DNA of 64,000 nt from Herbiconiux sp. (GCF_023264855.1 NZ_JAHFUW010000005.1:1-64000); one strand, 5' to 3'. Positions 1 to 7,880 are shown, counted from the stretch's first letter. Program-made: numbers and translations. Notes: a model not told the origin generated them from the letters alone.

Positions 1-243
1 AGCGAGCTGGGACTGCAGGGTGGCCCGCTCGTCGACGAGCGACTCGACCCGGGCGCGCACCACGCCGAGGTCGGCCGTGCGTTCGGCCAGCGCCGCCTCC
101 AGGGCAGACGCGGAGGCGCCGGCATCCGCAGCGCCCGCCCCGCCGGACGCACCGCTCCGGGCGCGGACGAGCAGCACACCGCCGGCCACGCCGAGGGCGA
201 GGCCGAGCACGAGACCGATCAGAAGGGGGAGCAGAGCATCCAT
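1..243 (-). CDS. rmuC: DNA recombination protein RmuC, N-terminal part (cut by window edge)
   Basis: This is the first 81 codons of a gene that runs off the left edge. It starts at the ATG at 243. It encodes a single hydrophobic N-terminal segment (about residues 3-27, rich in Leu, Gly and Val) followed by a Gly/Ala linker and the start of an Ala/Glu/Arg-rich coiled coil. This is the usual head of RmuC, a membrane-anchored predicted nuclease that limits DNA inversions. In related actinobacteria rmuC lies close to ychF, which is found here 2.6 kb away, so the context agrees. The catalytic domain is outside the window. A CACACT box lies six bases before the ATG, suggesting a leaderless transcript. 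The function is inferred from topology and neighbours. Confidence 0.6.
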   Translation of the reverse strand, partial: MDALLPLLIGLVLGLALGVAGGVLLVRARSGASGGAGAADAGASASALEAALAERTADLGVVRARVESLVDERATLQSQLA

Positions 244-355
244 GCGAACAGTGTGTCATCCGCCACCGACACCGGCCCCAAGTCGCTCGGCGCGCCCGCC
301 CCTGACGATCTAGGCTGGCTGAACCACTGCATCCCGTACGAAGAGGTCAGGAACC

Positions 356-1855
356 ATGTCAGAAGCCCTTCCCGTCGTGAACCACTGGATCGCCGGAGCC
401 GAATCCGTCAGCACCAGCGGCCGCACCGCTCCCGTGTTCGATCCCGCGCTCGGCACGCAGTCCAAGAGCGTGGCGCTCGCGAACGGCGCCGAGATCGATG
501 CCGCCGTCGCCGCCGCCAAGGCCGCGTTCCCCGCGTGGCGCGACACCAGCATCACGAAACGGCAGCAGGTGCTGTTCTCCTTCCGCGAGCTGCTGAACTC
601 CCGCAAGGGCGAGCTGGCCGAGATCCTCACCAGCGAGCACGGCAAGGTGCTGTCGGATGCCGCGGGCGAGATCACCCGCGGGCTCGAGGTCGTCGAGCTC
701 GCCACCGGGTTCCCGCACCTGCTGAAGGGCGAGTACTCCGAGAACGTCTCGACCGGCGTCGACGTCTACTCGCTCAAGCAGCCGCTCGGCGTGGTGGGCA
801 TCATCAGCCCCTTCAACTTCCCGGCCATGGTGCCGATGTGGTTCTTCCCGATCGCCATCGCGGCGGGCAACACGGTGGTGCTGAAGCCGAGCGAGAAAGA
901 CCCGAGCGCCGCCAACTGGCTGGCCGCCCTGTTCAAGGAGGCCGGACTGCCCGACGGCGTCTTCAACGTGCTGCACGGCGACAAGGAGGCCGTCGACGGC
1001 CTGCTGAACCACCGCGACGTGAAGAGCATCTCGTTCGTCGGTTCGACCCCGATCGCCCAGTACATCTACGAGACCGCTGCCCGCAACGGCAAGCGCGTTC
1101 AAGCACTCGGCGGCGCGAAGAACCACATGCTGGTGCTTCCGGATGCCGACCTCGACCTGGCCGCCGACGCCGCCATCAACGCGGGCTTCGGATCGGCCGG
1201 CGAACGCTGCATGGCCATCTCGGTGCTGGTCGCGGTCGAGCCGATCGCCGACGAGCTGGTGGCGAAGATCCAGCAGCGGATGGCGGGCCTGAAGACCGGT
1301 GACGGGCGCCGCAGCTGCGACATGGGCCCGCTGATCACCGAGGTGCACCGCGACAAGGTGGCCTCCTACATCGACGTCGCCGCATCCGACGGCGCCACCG
1401 TCGTGGTCGACGGGCGCGGCATCGAGGTGGATGGTGCGGCCGAAGGCTTCTGGCTCGGCCCGACGCTGCTCGACCAGGTGCCCATCACCTCCAAGGCCTA
1501 CCTCGACGAGATCTTCGGCCCGGTGCTCTCGGTGGTGCGCGTGCAGTCGTACGAGGAGGGCGTCGACCTCATCAACAACGGCGCCTACGGCAACGGCACG
1601 GCGATCTTCACCAACGACGGGGGAGCGGCCCGCCGCTTCCAGAACGAGGTCGAGGTCGGGATGATCGGCATCAACGTGCCCATTCCGGTGCCGGTCGCGT
1701 ACCACTCGTTCGGCGGGGTGAAGGACTCGATCTTCGGCGACTCGAAGGCGTACGGCCTCGCGGGCTTCCGCTTCTTCACGCAGGAGAAGGCGGTCACCTC
1801 GCGCTGGCTCGACCCGTCGCACGGCGGCATCAACCTCGGCTTCCCGCAGAACTGA
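356..1855 (+). CDS. mmsA: CoA-acylating methylmalonate-semialdehyde dehydrogenase
   Basis: The 499-residue product is a full-length aldehyde dehydrogenase of the methylmalonate-semialdehyde type, which converts the semialdehyde and NAD+ to propionyl-CoA or acetyl-CoA in valine or inositol breakdown. The catalytic cysteine is Cys285 in the GERCM motif. The family NAD-binding pieces ISPFNFPAMVP and LKPSEKDP and the C-terminal GGVKDS/FFTQEKAVTSRW segment are all present. The start at 356 follows an AGGTCAGGA ribosome site. An aldo/keto reductase gene follows after 10 bases, so the two are probably co-transcribed. No other valine or inositol catabolic genes are nearby, so the exact pathway is not fixed. 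Confidence 0.93.
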   Translation: MSEALPVVNHWIAGAESVSTSGRTAPVFDPALGTQSKSVALANGAEIDAAVAAAKAAFPAWRDTSITKRQQVLFSFRELLNSRKGELAEILTSEHGKVLSDAAGEITRGLEVVELATGFPHLLKGEYSENVSTGVDVYSLKQPLGVVGIISPFNFPAMVPMWFFPIAIAAGNTVVLKPSEKDPSAANWLAALFKEAGLPDGVFNVLHGDKEAVDGLLNHRDVKSISFVGSTPIAQYIYETAARNGKRVQALGGAKNHMLVLPDADLDLAADAAINAGFGSAGERCMAISVLVAVEPIADELVAKIQQRMAGLKTGDGRRSCDMGPLITEVHRDKVASYIDVAASDGATVVVDGRGIEVDGAAEGFWLGPTLLDQVPITSKAYLDEIFGPVLSVVRVQSYEEGVDLINNGAYGNGTAIFTNDGGAARRFQNEVEVGMIGINVPIPVPVAYHSFGGVKDSIFGDSKAYGLAGFRFFTQEKAVTSRWLDPSHGGINLGFPQN

Positions 1856-1865
1856 TCGGCACCCC

Positions 1866-2795
1866 ATGAAGAACGTCACCCTGCACGGCACCGGTCTGTC
1901 CGCATCTTCCGTGGTGCTCGGCCTGATGCGCATCACCCCGCTCTCCGACGAGGAGATCCGTACCCTGGTCGGCACGGCCCGGGATGCGGGTGTCACCGTA
2001 TTCGACCACGCCGACATCTACGGCGAGGGCCGGCACGGCTGCGAGCAGCGCTTCGGCGATGCGGTGCAGTTCAGCGCCGCCGAGCGGGAGCAGGTGATCA
2101 TCCAGAGCAAGGTCGGCATCCGCGAGGGCTACTTCGACTTCTCGAAGGAGCACATCCTGCGTACCGTCGACGAATCGCTGGCCGCCCTACGCACCGAGTA
2201 CCTCGACCTGCTCCTCCTGCACCGCCCCGACACGCTCGTGGAACCCGAGGAGGTGGCCGCAGCCTTCGACGCGCTGCAGGCATCCGGCAAGGTACGGCAC
2301 TTCGGAGTGTCGAACCACACGCCCGGACAGATCGAGCTGCTGAAGAAGGATGTGCAGCAGCCGCTCGTGGTGAACCAGGTGCAGCTGAGCATCACGCACG
2401 CGCCGCTGATCGCGCAGGGTGTGGCGGCCAACATGGCGGCGCTGGACCAGTCGATCGACCGCGACAACGGCATCCTCGACTACGCCCGCCTGAACGACAT
2501 CACGCTGCAGACCTGGTCGCCGTTCCAGAAGGGCTTCTTCGACGGGGTGTTCCTGGGCGATCGGGAGCACTACGCCGAGTTGAACGATGCGATCGACGAG
2601 CTGGCGGCGGAGTACGGGGTCACGCCCACCGGGATCGCCGTGGCCTGGATCACGCGGCATCCGGCGCGCATGCAGGTCGTGCTGGGAACCACCACACCCC
2701 GCCGGGTCGCGGAGGCTGCAGCAGGCTCCGACGTCGTGCTCACCCGCGAGCAGTGGTACCGCCTGTTCACCGCCGCCGGCCACACACTGCCCTGA
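1866..2795 (+). CDS. Aldo/keto reductase (YdhF-like)
   Basis: The 309-residue protein is a monomeric NADPH-dependent aldo/keto reductase of the YdhF subgroup. The catalytic tetrad is visible: Asp47 and Tyr52 in the FDHADIYG segment, Lys82 in QSKVG, and His119 in LLLHRPD. The C-terminal GTTTPRRVAEA stretch matches the phosphate-binding loop of the cofactor site. The gene starts 10 bases after the semialdehyde dehydrogenase stop, which suggests one transcript and perhaps a shared carbonyl substrate. The natural substrate cannot be told from the sequence. Confidence 0.9.
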   Translation: MKNVTLHGTGLSASSVVLGLMRITPLSDEEIRTLVGTARDAGVTVFDHADIYGEGRHGCEQRFGDAVQFSAAEREQVIIQSKVGIREGYFDFSKEHILRTVDESLAALRTEYLDLLLLHRPDTLVEPEEVAAAFDALQASGKVRHFGVSNHTPGQIELLKKDVQQPLVVNQVQLSITHAPLIAQGVAANMAALDQSIDRDNGILDYARLNDITLQTWSPFQKGFFDGVFLGDREHYAELNDAIDELAAEYGVTPTGIAVAWITRHPARMQVVLGTTTPRRVAEAAAGSDVVLTREQWYRLFTAAGHTLP

Positions 2796-2840
2796 CGCGG
2801 GGCGGCACGGTCGCGGCATCCGGGGGCCGGCGCTCCGGAA

Positions 2841-2859
2841 GCTAGGATGGACGACCGTG
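2841..2859 (+). promoter_or_regulatory. Probable leaderless promoter of ychF
   Basis: A TAGGAT box at 2843-2848 ends eight bases before the GTG start of ychF at 2857, with no Shine-Dalgarno sequence between. A -10 box in this position predicts transcription beginning at or next to the start codon. The same arrangement recurs before many genes in this window. Confidence 0.5.
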
Positions 2860-3942
2860 GCTCTTACTATCGCGATCGTCGGACTCCCCAATGTGGGCAA
2901 GTCCACCCTGTTCAACGCCCTCACCAAGAACCAGGTTTTGGCGGCGAACTATCCGTTCGCCACCATCGAGCCGAACGTGGGTGTGGTGAACCTGCCCGAT
3001 CCGCGGCTGACGAAGCTCGCCGAGATCTTCGGCAGCGAGAAGATCCTGCCGGCGCCGGTCTCCTTCGTCGACATCGCGGGCATCGTGCGCGGGGCGAGCG
3101 AGGGCGAGGGGCTCGGCAACAAGTTCCTCGCGAACATCCGGGAGGCGGATGCGATCGCTCAGGTCATCCGCGGCTTCACCGACGCGGATGTCGTGCACGT
3201 CGACGGCAAGGTCGATGCGGCGAGCGACATGGAGACCATCAACACCGAGCTCGTGCTCGCCGACCTGCAGACCCTCGAGAAGGCGGAAGCCCGCTACGAG
3301 AAGGAGGTCAAGGGCAAGAAGCTCGAGCCGATCGTGCTGGCCACCGCCAAGGAGGCCCGCGAGTACCTCGACACCGGCAAGCCGCTGTCGAGCTCGTCGA
3401 TCGATCTCGAGCCCATCCGCGAACTGGGTCTGCTCACCTCGAAGCCGTTCATCTACGTCTTCAACGTCGACGAGGAGATCCTGAACGACGCCGCCCGCAA
3501 GGATGCTCTGGCCGCCCTGGTGGCGCCCGCCCAGGCGATCTTCCTCGACGCCAAGCTCGAGTCGGAGCTGATCGACCTCGATGCCGAGGACGCGGCGGAG
3601 CTCCTGGCCTCGACCGGTCAGGAGGAGAGCGGTCTCGACCAGCTCGCCCGCATCGGTTTCGACACCCTGGGCCTCCAGACCTACCTCACGGCGGGCCCCA
3701 AGGAGTCGCGTGCCTGGACGATCGGCAAGGGCTGGACGGCCCCGCAGGCGGCCGGTGTGATCCACACCGACTTCCAGAAGGGCTTCATCAAGGCCGAGAT
3801 CATCTCGTTCGACGACCTGGTGGAGACCGGTTCGATCGCCGAGGCCCGCGCCAAGGGCAAGGCCCGCATCGAGGGCAAGGACTACGTCATGCAAGACGGC
3901 GACGTGGTCGAGTTCCGCTTCCAAACGGACAAATCTAAATAG
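2857..3942 (+). CDS. ychF: Redox-regulated ATPase YchF (Obg-family P-loop protein), C-terminus altered by insertion
   Basis: YchF/OLA1 is a ribosome-associated ATPase of the Obg group. The 361-residue product has the P-loop GLPNVGKST at residues 9-17 and the NVDE motif (in YVFNVDEE) that replaces the guanine-specific NKxD and is typical of ATP-preferring YchF, then a coiled coil and the C-terminal TGS domain. The family normally ends in VVEFRFNN. Here the last residues read VVEFRF followed by QTDKSK, because a genomic island has entered the 3' end of the gene. The native ending is found intact 4.7 kb downstream at 8626-8652. The protein should still be functional because only the last few residues differ. 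The GTG start at 2857 gives the family N-terminus. Confidence 0.96.
   Translation: MALTIAIVGLPNVGKSTLFNALTKNQVLAANYPFATIEPNVGVVNLPDPRLTKLAEIFGSEKILPAPVSFVDIAGIVRGASEGEGLGNKFLANIREADAIAQVIRGFTDADVVHVDGKVDAASDMETINTELVLADLQTLEKAEARYEKEVKGKKLEPIVLATAKEAREYLDTGKPLSSSSIDLEPIRELGLLTSKPFIYVFNVDEEILNDAARKDALAALVAPAQAIFLDAKLESELIDLDAEDAAELLASTGQEESGLDQLARIGFDTLGLQTYLTAGPKESRAWTIGKGWTAPQAAGVIHTDFQKGFIKAEIISFDDLVETGSIAEARAKGKARIEGKDYVMQDGDVVEFRFQTDKSK
3903..3921 (+). repeat. Left attachment-site repeat (attL-like) within ychF
   Basis: This 19-bp sequence is the last native part of ychF (codons for VVEFRF) and is repeated exactly at 8625-8643. After base 3921 the sequence departs from the native ychF ending and enters the island. 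Confidence 0.85.
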
Positions 3943-3966
3943 AGAAGTAGCGGGCTTGGGGGAGCG

Positions 3967-4539
3967 ATGTCTGGCGTACACACAATGGAGTGGTGGCAGA
4001 TCGACTTTTCGTCCTACCCGAGTGTGTTCGACTGGGTTGCGATGGGGCTGACGATCCTCGGGTTCGTCATCGCGTTCTGCCAACTGAGACGTACGCAGAA
4101 TGCCGTGAACGCGTCGATCCAAACCGAGGACAGCGTTCGAACCACTTTGATCCAGAATCAGATCAAGATGGCAATTGCTGAGATCGAGTCCGTTATCAAG
4201 GATCTTGGCACGGCAGTGAGCCTGGGTAATAAGGATCTGGCGGAACGTACTTTGGTCAGGTACGCGAATCTCTGTTCCGGATGTGCCGGTCTGATGAGGA
4301 AACTGGATACTTCCGATCTTGATTTTGCAGATCAACTCGACGAGTCATCGCGAAATGCCTCTCAGGTAAAAGAGGACATCGTCGTCAATCGAACCGCTCC
4401 CAGAGTTGCACTCATTCCTATCTACGGAGAGATGTCAGCAATCTCCACCGGAGCATCGAAGATGAACCTCGAACTCATCTTCACTGTTCCCATGTACGGT
4501 TCCGCGCTTGCGAAAAAGAAAGCATTTTGGAGGAAGTAG
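3967..4539 (+). CDS. Unknown membrane-anchored protein, first gene of an island pair
   Basis: The 190-residue product is not recognised. It has one predicted membrane segment near the N-terminus (about residues 22-39, around WVAMGLTILGFVIAFC), then a long helical and probably coiled-coil region with the remainder in the cytoplasm. An alternative ATG lies at 3985. The gene is the first in the island, starts 24 bases after the ychF stop and could be read through from ychF. Its base composition is markedly poorer in G+C than the chromosome, indicating transfer. Its stop codon TAG is followed directly by the ATG of the next gene with a GGAGG site inside the end of this gene, so the two are translated together. 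The pair may be an accessory or defence module, but no domain proves this. Confidence 0.7.
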   Translation: MSGVHTMEWWQIDFSSYPSVFDWVAMGLTILGFVIAFCQLRRTQNAVNASIQTEDSVRTTLIQNQIKMAIAEIESVIKDLGTAVSLGNKDLAERTLVRYANLCSGCAGLMRKLDTSDLDFADQLDESSRNASQVKEDIVVNRTAPRVALIPIYGEMSAISTGASKMNLELIFTVPMYGSALAKKKAFWRK

Positions 4540-4941
4540 ATGTTCACTTCGACGGACTGGGGAAATCTCATGCGGGTGCTTCGTATGCAGACGGAAGCGG
4601 GCAAGATCAACTGGACCGAGTCGCCAGAATCTACAAGGGGATCGAAGATTACTTTGATGATGATGGATCGCCAACAGGGGGTCATGTCGGCGACCGTTGG
4701 CAATAACCATTTCAGGCTCGGCTCCGCGGACCTCGACGACCGGGAGCCGTATTTTCTCGAAGTGACGCGAAGTGGACCTGCTCAGGTCACAGACGCTATC
4801 CGGTCAGATACCGCACGCCGAGACCCTGACCTCTACAAGGTCGCGCGTGAATTGGAGATGCTGATGAAAGCCGCCAGAAGGTTCGTCCACATGAAAGGGC
4901 GCGTCGTGGAGGACATTATTTCTGATCTCGACAACCTTTAG
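4540..4941 (+). CDS. Unknown cytoplasmic protein, second gene of an island pair
   Basis: The 133-residue protein has no recognisable family motif, no signal peptide and no membrane segment. The first half looks like beta structure (MRVLRMQTEAGKINW, then SKITLMMMD). The last third is a charged helix containing KVARELEMLMKAARRFVHMKGR. Its ATG abuts the stop codon of the upstream membrane protein and is preceded by TTGGAGGAAG, so translation is probably coupled and the two products probably interact. Composition is AT-rich relative to the chromosome. The function is unknown. Confidence 0.68.
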   Translation: MFTSTDWGNLMRVLRMQTEAGKINWTESPESTRGSKITLMMMDRQQGVMSATVGNNHFRLGSADLDDREPYFLEVTRSGPAQVTDAIRSDTARRDPDLYKVARELEMLMKAARRFVHMKGRVVEDIISDLDNL

Positions 4942-4994
4942 TGAGCGCCCAAAGCTGCCGTGATGAGGAAAGCTATGGACGCTCGGGTCGAAGC

Positions 4995-5300
4995 TTAGCG
5001 GCGGCTTATCGCGCCCAGGAAGATCTTGCACGAGTTCGTTGAGCCGTCGAGGTTCTGCCACTCGATCCGCACGGCCTTGCGGTTCCACTCAACGGCCTTG
5101 GCCTGCACCCGCACCTTGCCAGCGGTCATGTTCACCCAGGCGTCGACTTCGACAGGTTCGCGAGGCTGGACGGGCTTGTCGAGATCGGCACCGGTCACGG
5201 CGAGGGGAAGCGACTCGAAGCGAGGGCGAAGGTCTGATTCCTCGATTATGCGGTTCATCCGACGATCCATCTCGTCGCCGTATCTCCGATTCGTTCCCAT
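4995..5300 (-). CDS. Unknown small protein, probably SOS-controlled
   Basis: The 101-residue product starts at the ATG at 5300 (MGTNRRYGDEMDRR). It has a charged helical N-terminal third and a beta-rich second half with alternating hydrophobics (VEVDAWVNMTAGKVRVQAKAVEW). No known catalytic motif is visible. A LexA-type operator, GAACATACGTTC, lies only 12 bases upstream at 5313-5324, so expression is probably induced by DNA damage. The gene lies inside the ychF island, opposite in direction to the preceding pair. An upstream TTG at 5306 is a less likely start. Confidence 0.6.
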   Translation of the reverse strand: MGTNRRYGDEMDRRMNRIIEESDLRPRFESLPLAVTGADLDKPVQPREPVEVDAWVNMTAGKVRVQAKAVEWNRKAVRIEWQNLDGSTNSCKIFLGAISRR

Positions 5301-5311
5301 CCTCAAACACT

Positions 5312-5325
5312 AGAACATACGTTCG
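5312..5325 (-). promoter_or_regulatory. LexA (SOS) box
   Basis: The sequence AGAACATACGTTCG fits the Gram-positive LexA consensus CGAACRNRYGTTYC at 12 of 14 positions and has the fully palindromic GAAC-N4-GTTC core. It is 12 bases upstream of the ATG of the minus-strand gene ending at 4995. Confidence 0.65.
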
Positions 5326-5337
5326 AAAAGCGTATGG

Positions 5338-5562
5338 CTAGCTATCTACTGCGACCCCGTGATCCTTCGGCACTTGGACGCTTGTGTATGCCTTCCGAGA
5401 CCCGGCCATATAGATGTTCGTGTAGGTCGGTCCCTGAACAATTGCCTCGACGACAGCGTGGATCGTGACCTCGGCTTGCAGTGAGTCTGGCTTGAACTTG
5501 AACGTGATCTTTTTCCCGAGGGAGGTTGAGTCGAGCTGGTGGGCGGTAGCTAGCTTCATCAT
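5338..5562 (-). CDS. Unknown small island protein
   Basis: The reading frame from the ATG at 5562 encodes 74 residues (MMKLATAHQLDSTSLGKK...). An ATG one codon later would serve equally. The product is predicted to be soluble and beta-rich, with no signal peptide and no known motif. A longer frame reaching 5658 exists, but its extra residues look random. It lies upstream of the LexA-controlled gene and reads in the same direction. The short length and lack of a recognised family leave moderate doubt that it is a gene. Confidence 0.45.
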   Translation of the reverse strand: MMKLATAHQLDSTSLGKKITFKFKPDSLQAEVTIHAVVEAIVQGPTYTNIYMAGSRKAYTSVQVPKDHGVAVDS

Positions 5563-5720
5563 GTGTCGATCGTACTGACCAGCTCCGACAGCGGAGCTAT
5601 TTCGAGAAATGAGCAATCGTTGAGAGTGTGAGACAATGGTCTTACACGCGGCTTGCACGTGGCTTGGTCCATCCCTCCCCGCCGCACGGAGGGGCTACTC
5701 ATCAAGTAGAGAGACCCACA

Positions 5721-5909
5721 GTGAGCGAGAACTTCAAGTCGTACCGTGTCCGCTTCGTCACGCACGAGAAGGTCGAGGCCGAGAGTGCTGCGCGTCACCG
5801 GGAGATGATGGCAAACCCGGCGACGCGCGCCATCGTCGAGGCCCCCATGAAGACCTTCGAGGTTCGCGCGGTCTCGCGAGAAGATCTCGATCGGCTCCTT
5901 GGTCGCTAG
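5721..5909 (+). CDS. Unknown 62-residue island protein
   Basis: A GTG start at 5721 gives VSENFKSYRVRFVTHEK and ends in EDLDRLLGR. It has an alternating strand-helix-strand pattern and many charged residues, like small phage or antitoxin-type proteins, but no family is recognised. An upstream extension to 5628 is possible but reads poorly. The stop codon overlaps the stop of the converging phage-tail pseudogene: the shared bases are CTAG at 5906-5909. Confidence 0.45.
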   Translation: MSENFKSYRVRFVTHEKVEAESAARHREMMANPATRAIVEAPMKTFEVRAVSREDLDRLLGR

Positions 5910-6450
5910 CCCACCGGGCAGGCGAATGACAGCGACAGTTTGTCGCCCGCGGCCCAGGTGAACGGGGTGGTGGAGTCGATCACACCCCAGCGGGCGTACG
6001 TTCCATCGCTCACGAGGTAGCCGAGCCGGATGCGCTTGTCGTCGGTGAGGTGACCAACGGCTGCCACGTGGCCGAAACCCGACGCCGACGAGTCGCGAAG
6101 CTTGACGACGGCGATGTTAGCTTCGCTGTCCTGGAAGCCTGCGGCGGGGTCGAGGGGGAGTGACATGTACCAGTCGCTCCCGGCTGTAAAGCCTGGTGCG
6201 AACTGTGCGAACACGAAGCCCTCGCAGATCCCTCCACGGACCCGGTAGCGGGCGTATACGGTCGAGCCTGCCCCGAAGGTCACGTTGGCCCAGACCGGCG
6301 TCCAGGGGCGGAGCTGCGGTCGTCGGTGGGGGCGGTGCGACCGGCGATGAGGTCGCGGGTGAGGTTGATCTCGTCGTATCCCTCGCGGCGGTCTTCGGTG
6401 CCGTCGAGCACGGGAAGCCCCTGAGCTGCCGCTACGTCTCCTGTTGCCAT
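5906..6450 (-). pseudogene. Phage tail-type structural protein gene, broken by a one-base frameshift
   Basis: The gene begins at the ATG at 6450 (MATGDVAAAQGLPVLDGT) and reads well to about 6320. There the frame runs into a stop. The next frame continues as QLRPWTPVWANVTFGAG and runs to the stop at 5906. Adding a single C in the codon run GAC CGC [C]AG CTC joins the two parts into one protein of about 180 residues. The C-terminal part is a beta-rich region like those of actinophage minor tail or receptor-binding proteins. It follows another tail-type gene by 10 bases, as expected in a phage tail module. It could instead be a sequencing error, but a second gene next to it has the same kind of defect. 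Confidence 0.65.
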
Positions 6451-6460
6451 TTCTTGATTC

Positions 6461-7290
6461 CTATTCGTCGGTCCAGCTCGCGCCGGTCGGTGAGTCGAGC
6501 GAGCTCACCCCAGCCGGGAGCGCCCTCCATGCGAAGGTGGGGGTGTCGGTGAGGTCGCGGCTCTGGACGGTCATCTCGTCGCGGAGGAAGTCCCACGACA
6601 GGGAGGCGATGAGACCGGTCAGGAGGGCCGTGTTCGGGAACTGGATGCTGAGGGGCTGTGCGGGCTGAGCGCCGTACTCAAAGGCCGCTGAGGCCTCCTG
6701 AGAGCGTCCCGTGCCTGAGCGCGCTTGAGGGCGTAGGCGGCAAAACCATCGCCCCGGAAGCGGCGCTGCAGCTCGTAGATGAGGGTGCGGACGGGGCGGT
6801 CGCTGAGAGCGGCCCATTCATAGGCGGTGTGATCGCCATCGGCGTCGGTCCAGGCCAAGGTGACGAAGACGGCGTCGGCCCAGAGCTTCGAGTCAAGGCA
6901 GATCTTCTCGGTTCCCGCGGTGAGATTGAGACCCTCGGCAATGGTCGTGTAGCCGGGGGCGAGGTGCGAGTCATCGACGAGGTACCAGCGGCGCTGCTCG
7001 TCGCAGTAGAGCCGGGTGCCTGCGGCTTGGAAGACATCCTGGATGAAGTCCCAAGCGGAGACACCGGGCATCCAGCGGAGGAGCTCCGGGGTGCGCTCGA
7101 TCAGGGGTACCCGCTGGGAGGAAGAGAGGCCGGGGTCGCCGGTCCACTCATAGGCGTAGGTCTCATCGCCTGGGGTCGAGCCGTCGAAGTACGCGGCGTC
7201 GAGCCGCTGGTCACCCTCGGAGAGACATAGCGCGTCCCAGCAGACCACCTGCTGGCTGATGCGGTTAGTGGTCGAGTTCTGCTTCAACAA
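6461..7290 (-). pseudogene. Phage minor tail protein remnant, 5'-truncated and frameshifted
   Basis: The frame from 7290 encodes SQQVVCWDALCLSEG and AWDFIQDVFQAAGTRLYCDE in the style of siphophage minor tail proteins. It loses frame near 6700, after AQARDA. The neighbouring frame continues as QEASAAFEYGAQPAQPL and ends in SWTDE at 6461. One extra C in CTC[C]AG would restore it. At the 5' end the gene runs straight into the internal copy of the ychF tail (7268-7294), and a TAG stop blocks the frame just upstream, so the N-terminal part of the protein is missing. These features mark it as a relic of a prophage tail operon. Confidence 0.65.
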
Positions 7291-7294
7291 CTAG
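7268..7294 (+). repeat. Internal third copy of the ychF 3' end (att-like)
   Basis: The 27 bases encode VVEFCFNN and a TAG stop. They match the displaced native end at 8626-8652 over 25 bases with one mismatch (TTCTGC for TTCCGC). This copy separates the phage-relic unit from the DUF427/Lon-domain unit and is best explained as the left junction of an earlier integration at the same site. Confidence 0.75.
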
Positions 7295-7347
7295 GCATCT
7301 TGAGCGACGTGGCGGGGTTGTGCTTTACGGTGCGGGTCCCCCGGCGT

Positions 7348-7845
7348 TCACCAGCCCTGTGAGCCGGGTATGCCCTTGAAGGGCCCGACGACCGACCCGG
7401 TGATCCAGCCGCCGTAGAAGCCTCCGGGCTGCGGCGTGACGACCTCGCCGTCGACTGTGCACTCGTCCATCTGCTGCGCGTAAACGGCGACGCGGTCTCG
7501 GAGCGGTTCGAACCCCGGCGACGGATGCGGGTAGTTCCACGCGCAAGCAGACCGTACCTCGCCTCCGCCGCGCACGTCGAGATATCGTGCGGTGCCCTTG
7601 AACTCGCAGAACGACGAGCCGTCGGCATCGACCAGCGAGCCGGGCGCGAAGTCCGCTATCGGAAGGTAGTAGACCGGCGGATGGCTGGTCTCGAGCACCC
7701 GGAAGGCGTCTCTGGTCTCGACGATGAGCTGCCCGCCCAGACGCATCGTGATCGGCGCGGTGACGCGCTCGATGCGCGGCGGCCTCGGGTAGTCCCAGAC
7801 AGACTCCTGTCCTGGTCCTGGGGTCTCCGGGCGCGGTCGGGGCAC
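7348..7845 (-). CDS. DUF427 domain-containing protein
   Basis: The 165-residue protein is a complete DUF427 (NTP_transf_9) family member. It has a Pro/Arg-rich N-terminus, then VWDYPRPPRIE, FRVLETSHPPVYYLP, the conserved FCEFKGTARYLDV, the SACAWNYPHPSPGF segment, RVAVYAQQMDECTVDGE and the final FYGGWITG. The family's biochemical role is unresolved. It forms a small beta-barrel and is common in actinobacteria. It is divergent from the Lon-domain gene with about 35 bases between the two starts, so they may share a regulatory region. It lies in the right unit of the ychF island, whose composition is close to that of the chromosome. Confidence 0.85.
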   Translation of the reverse strand: MPRPRPETPGPGQESVWDYPRPPRIERVTAPITMRLGGQLIVETRDAFRVLETSHPPVYYLPIADFAPGSLVDADGSSFCEFKGTARYLDVRGGGEVRSACAWNYPHPSPGFEPLRDRVAVYAQQMDECTVDGEVVTPQPGGFYGGWITGSVVGPFKGIPGSQGW

Positions 7846-7880
7846 CTGTTCACCTTACGTCTGCGGTGCTTCACTGGGGT

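Noticed and set aside
5628-5720. N-terminal extension of the 62-residue island protein
   Set aside because: The extra residues are Pro/His/Gly-rich and without pattern. The GTG at 5721 starts the ordered part of the protein.
6320-6700. Programmed frameshifting to explain the two tail-gene frame breaks
   Set aside because: No slippery heptamer or stimulatory structure is visible at either point, and these are not the tail-assembly chaperone genes that normally use it. Decay or read error is simpler.
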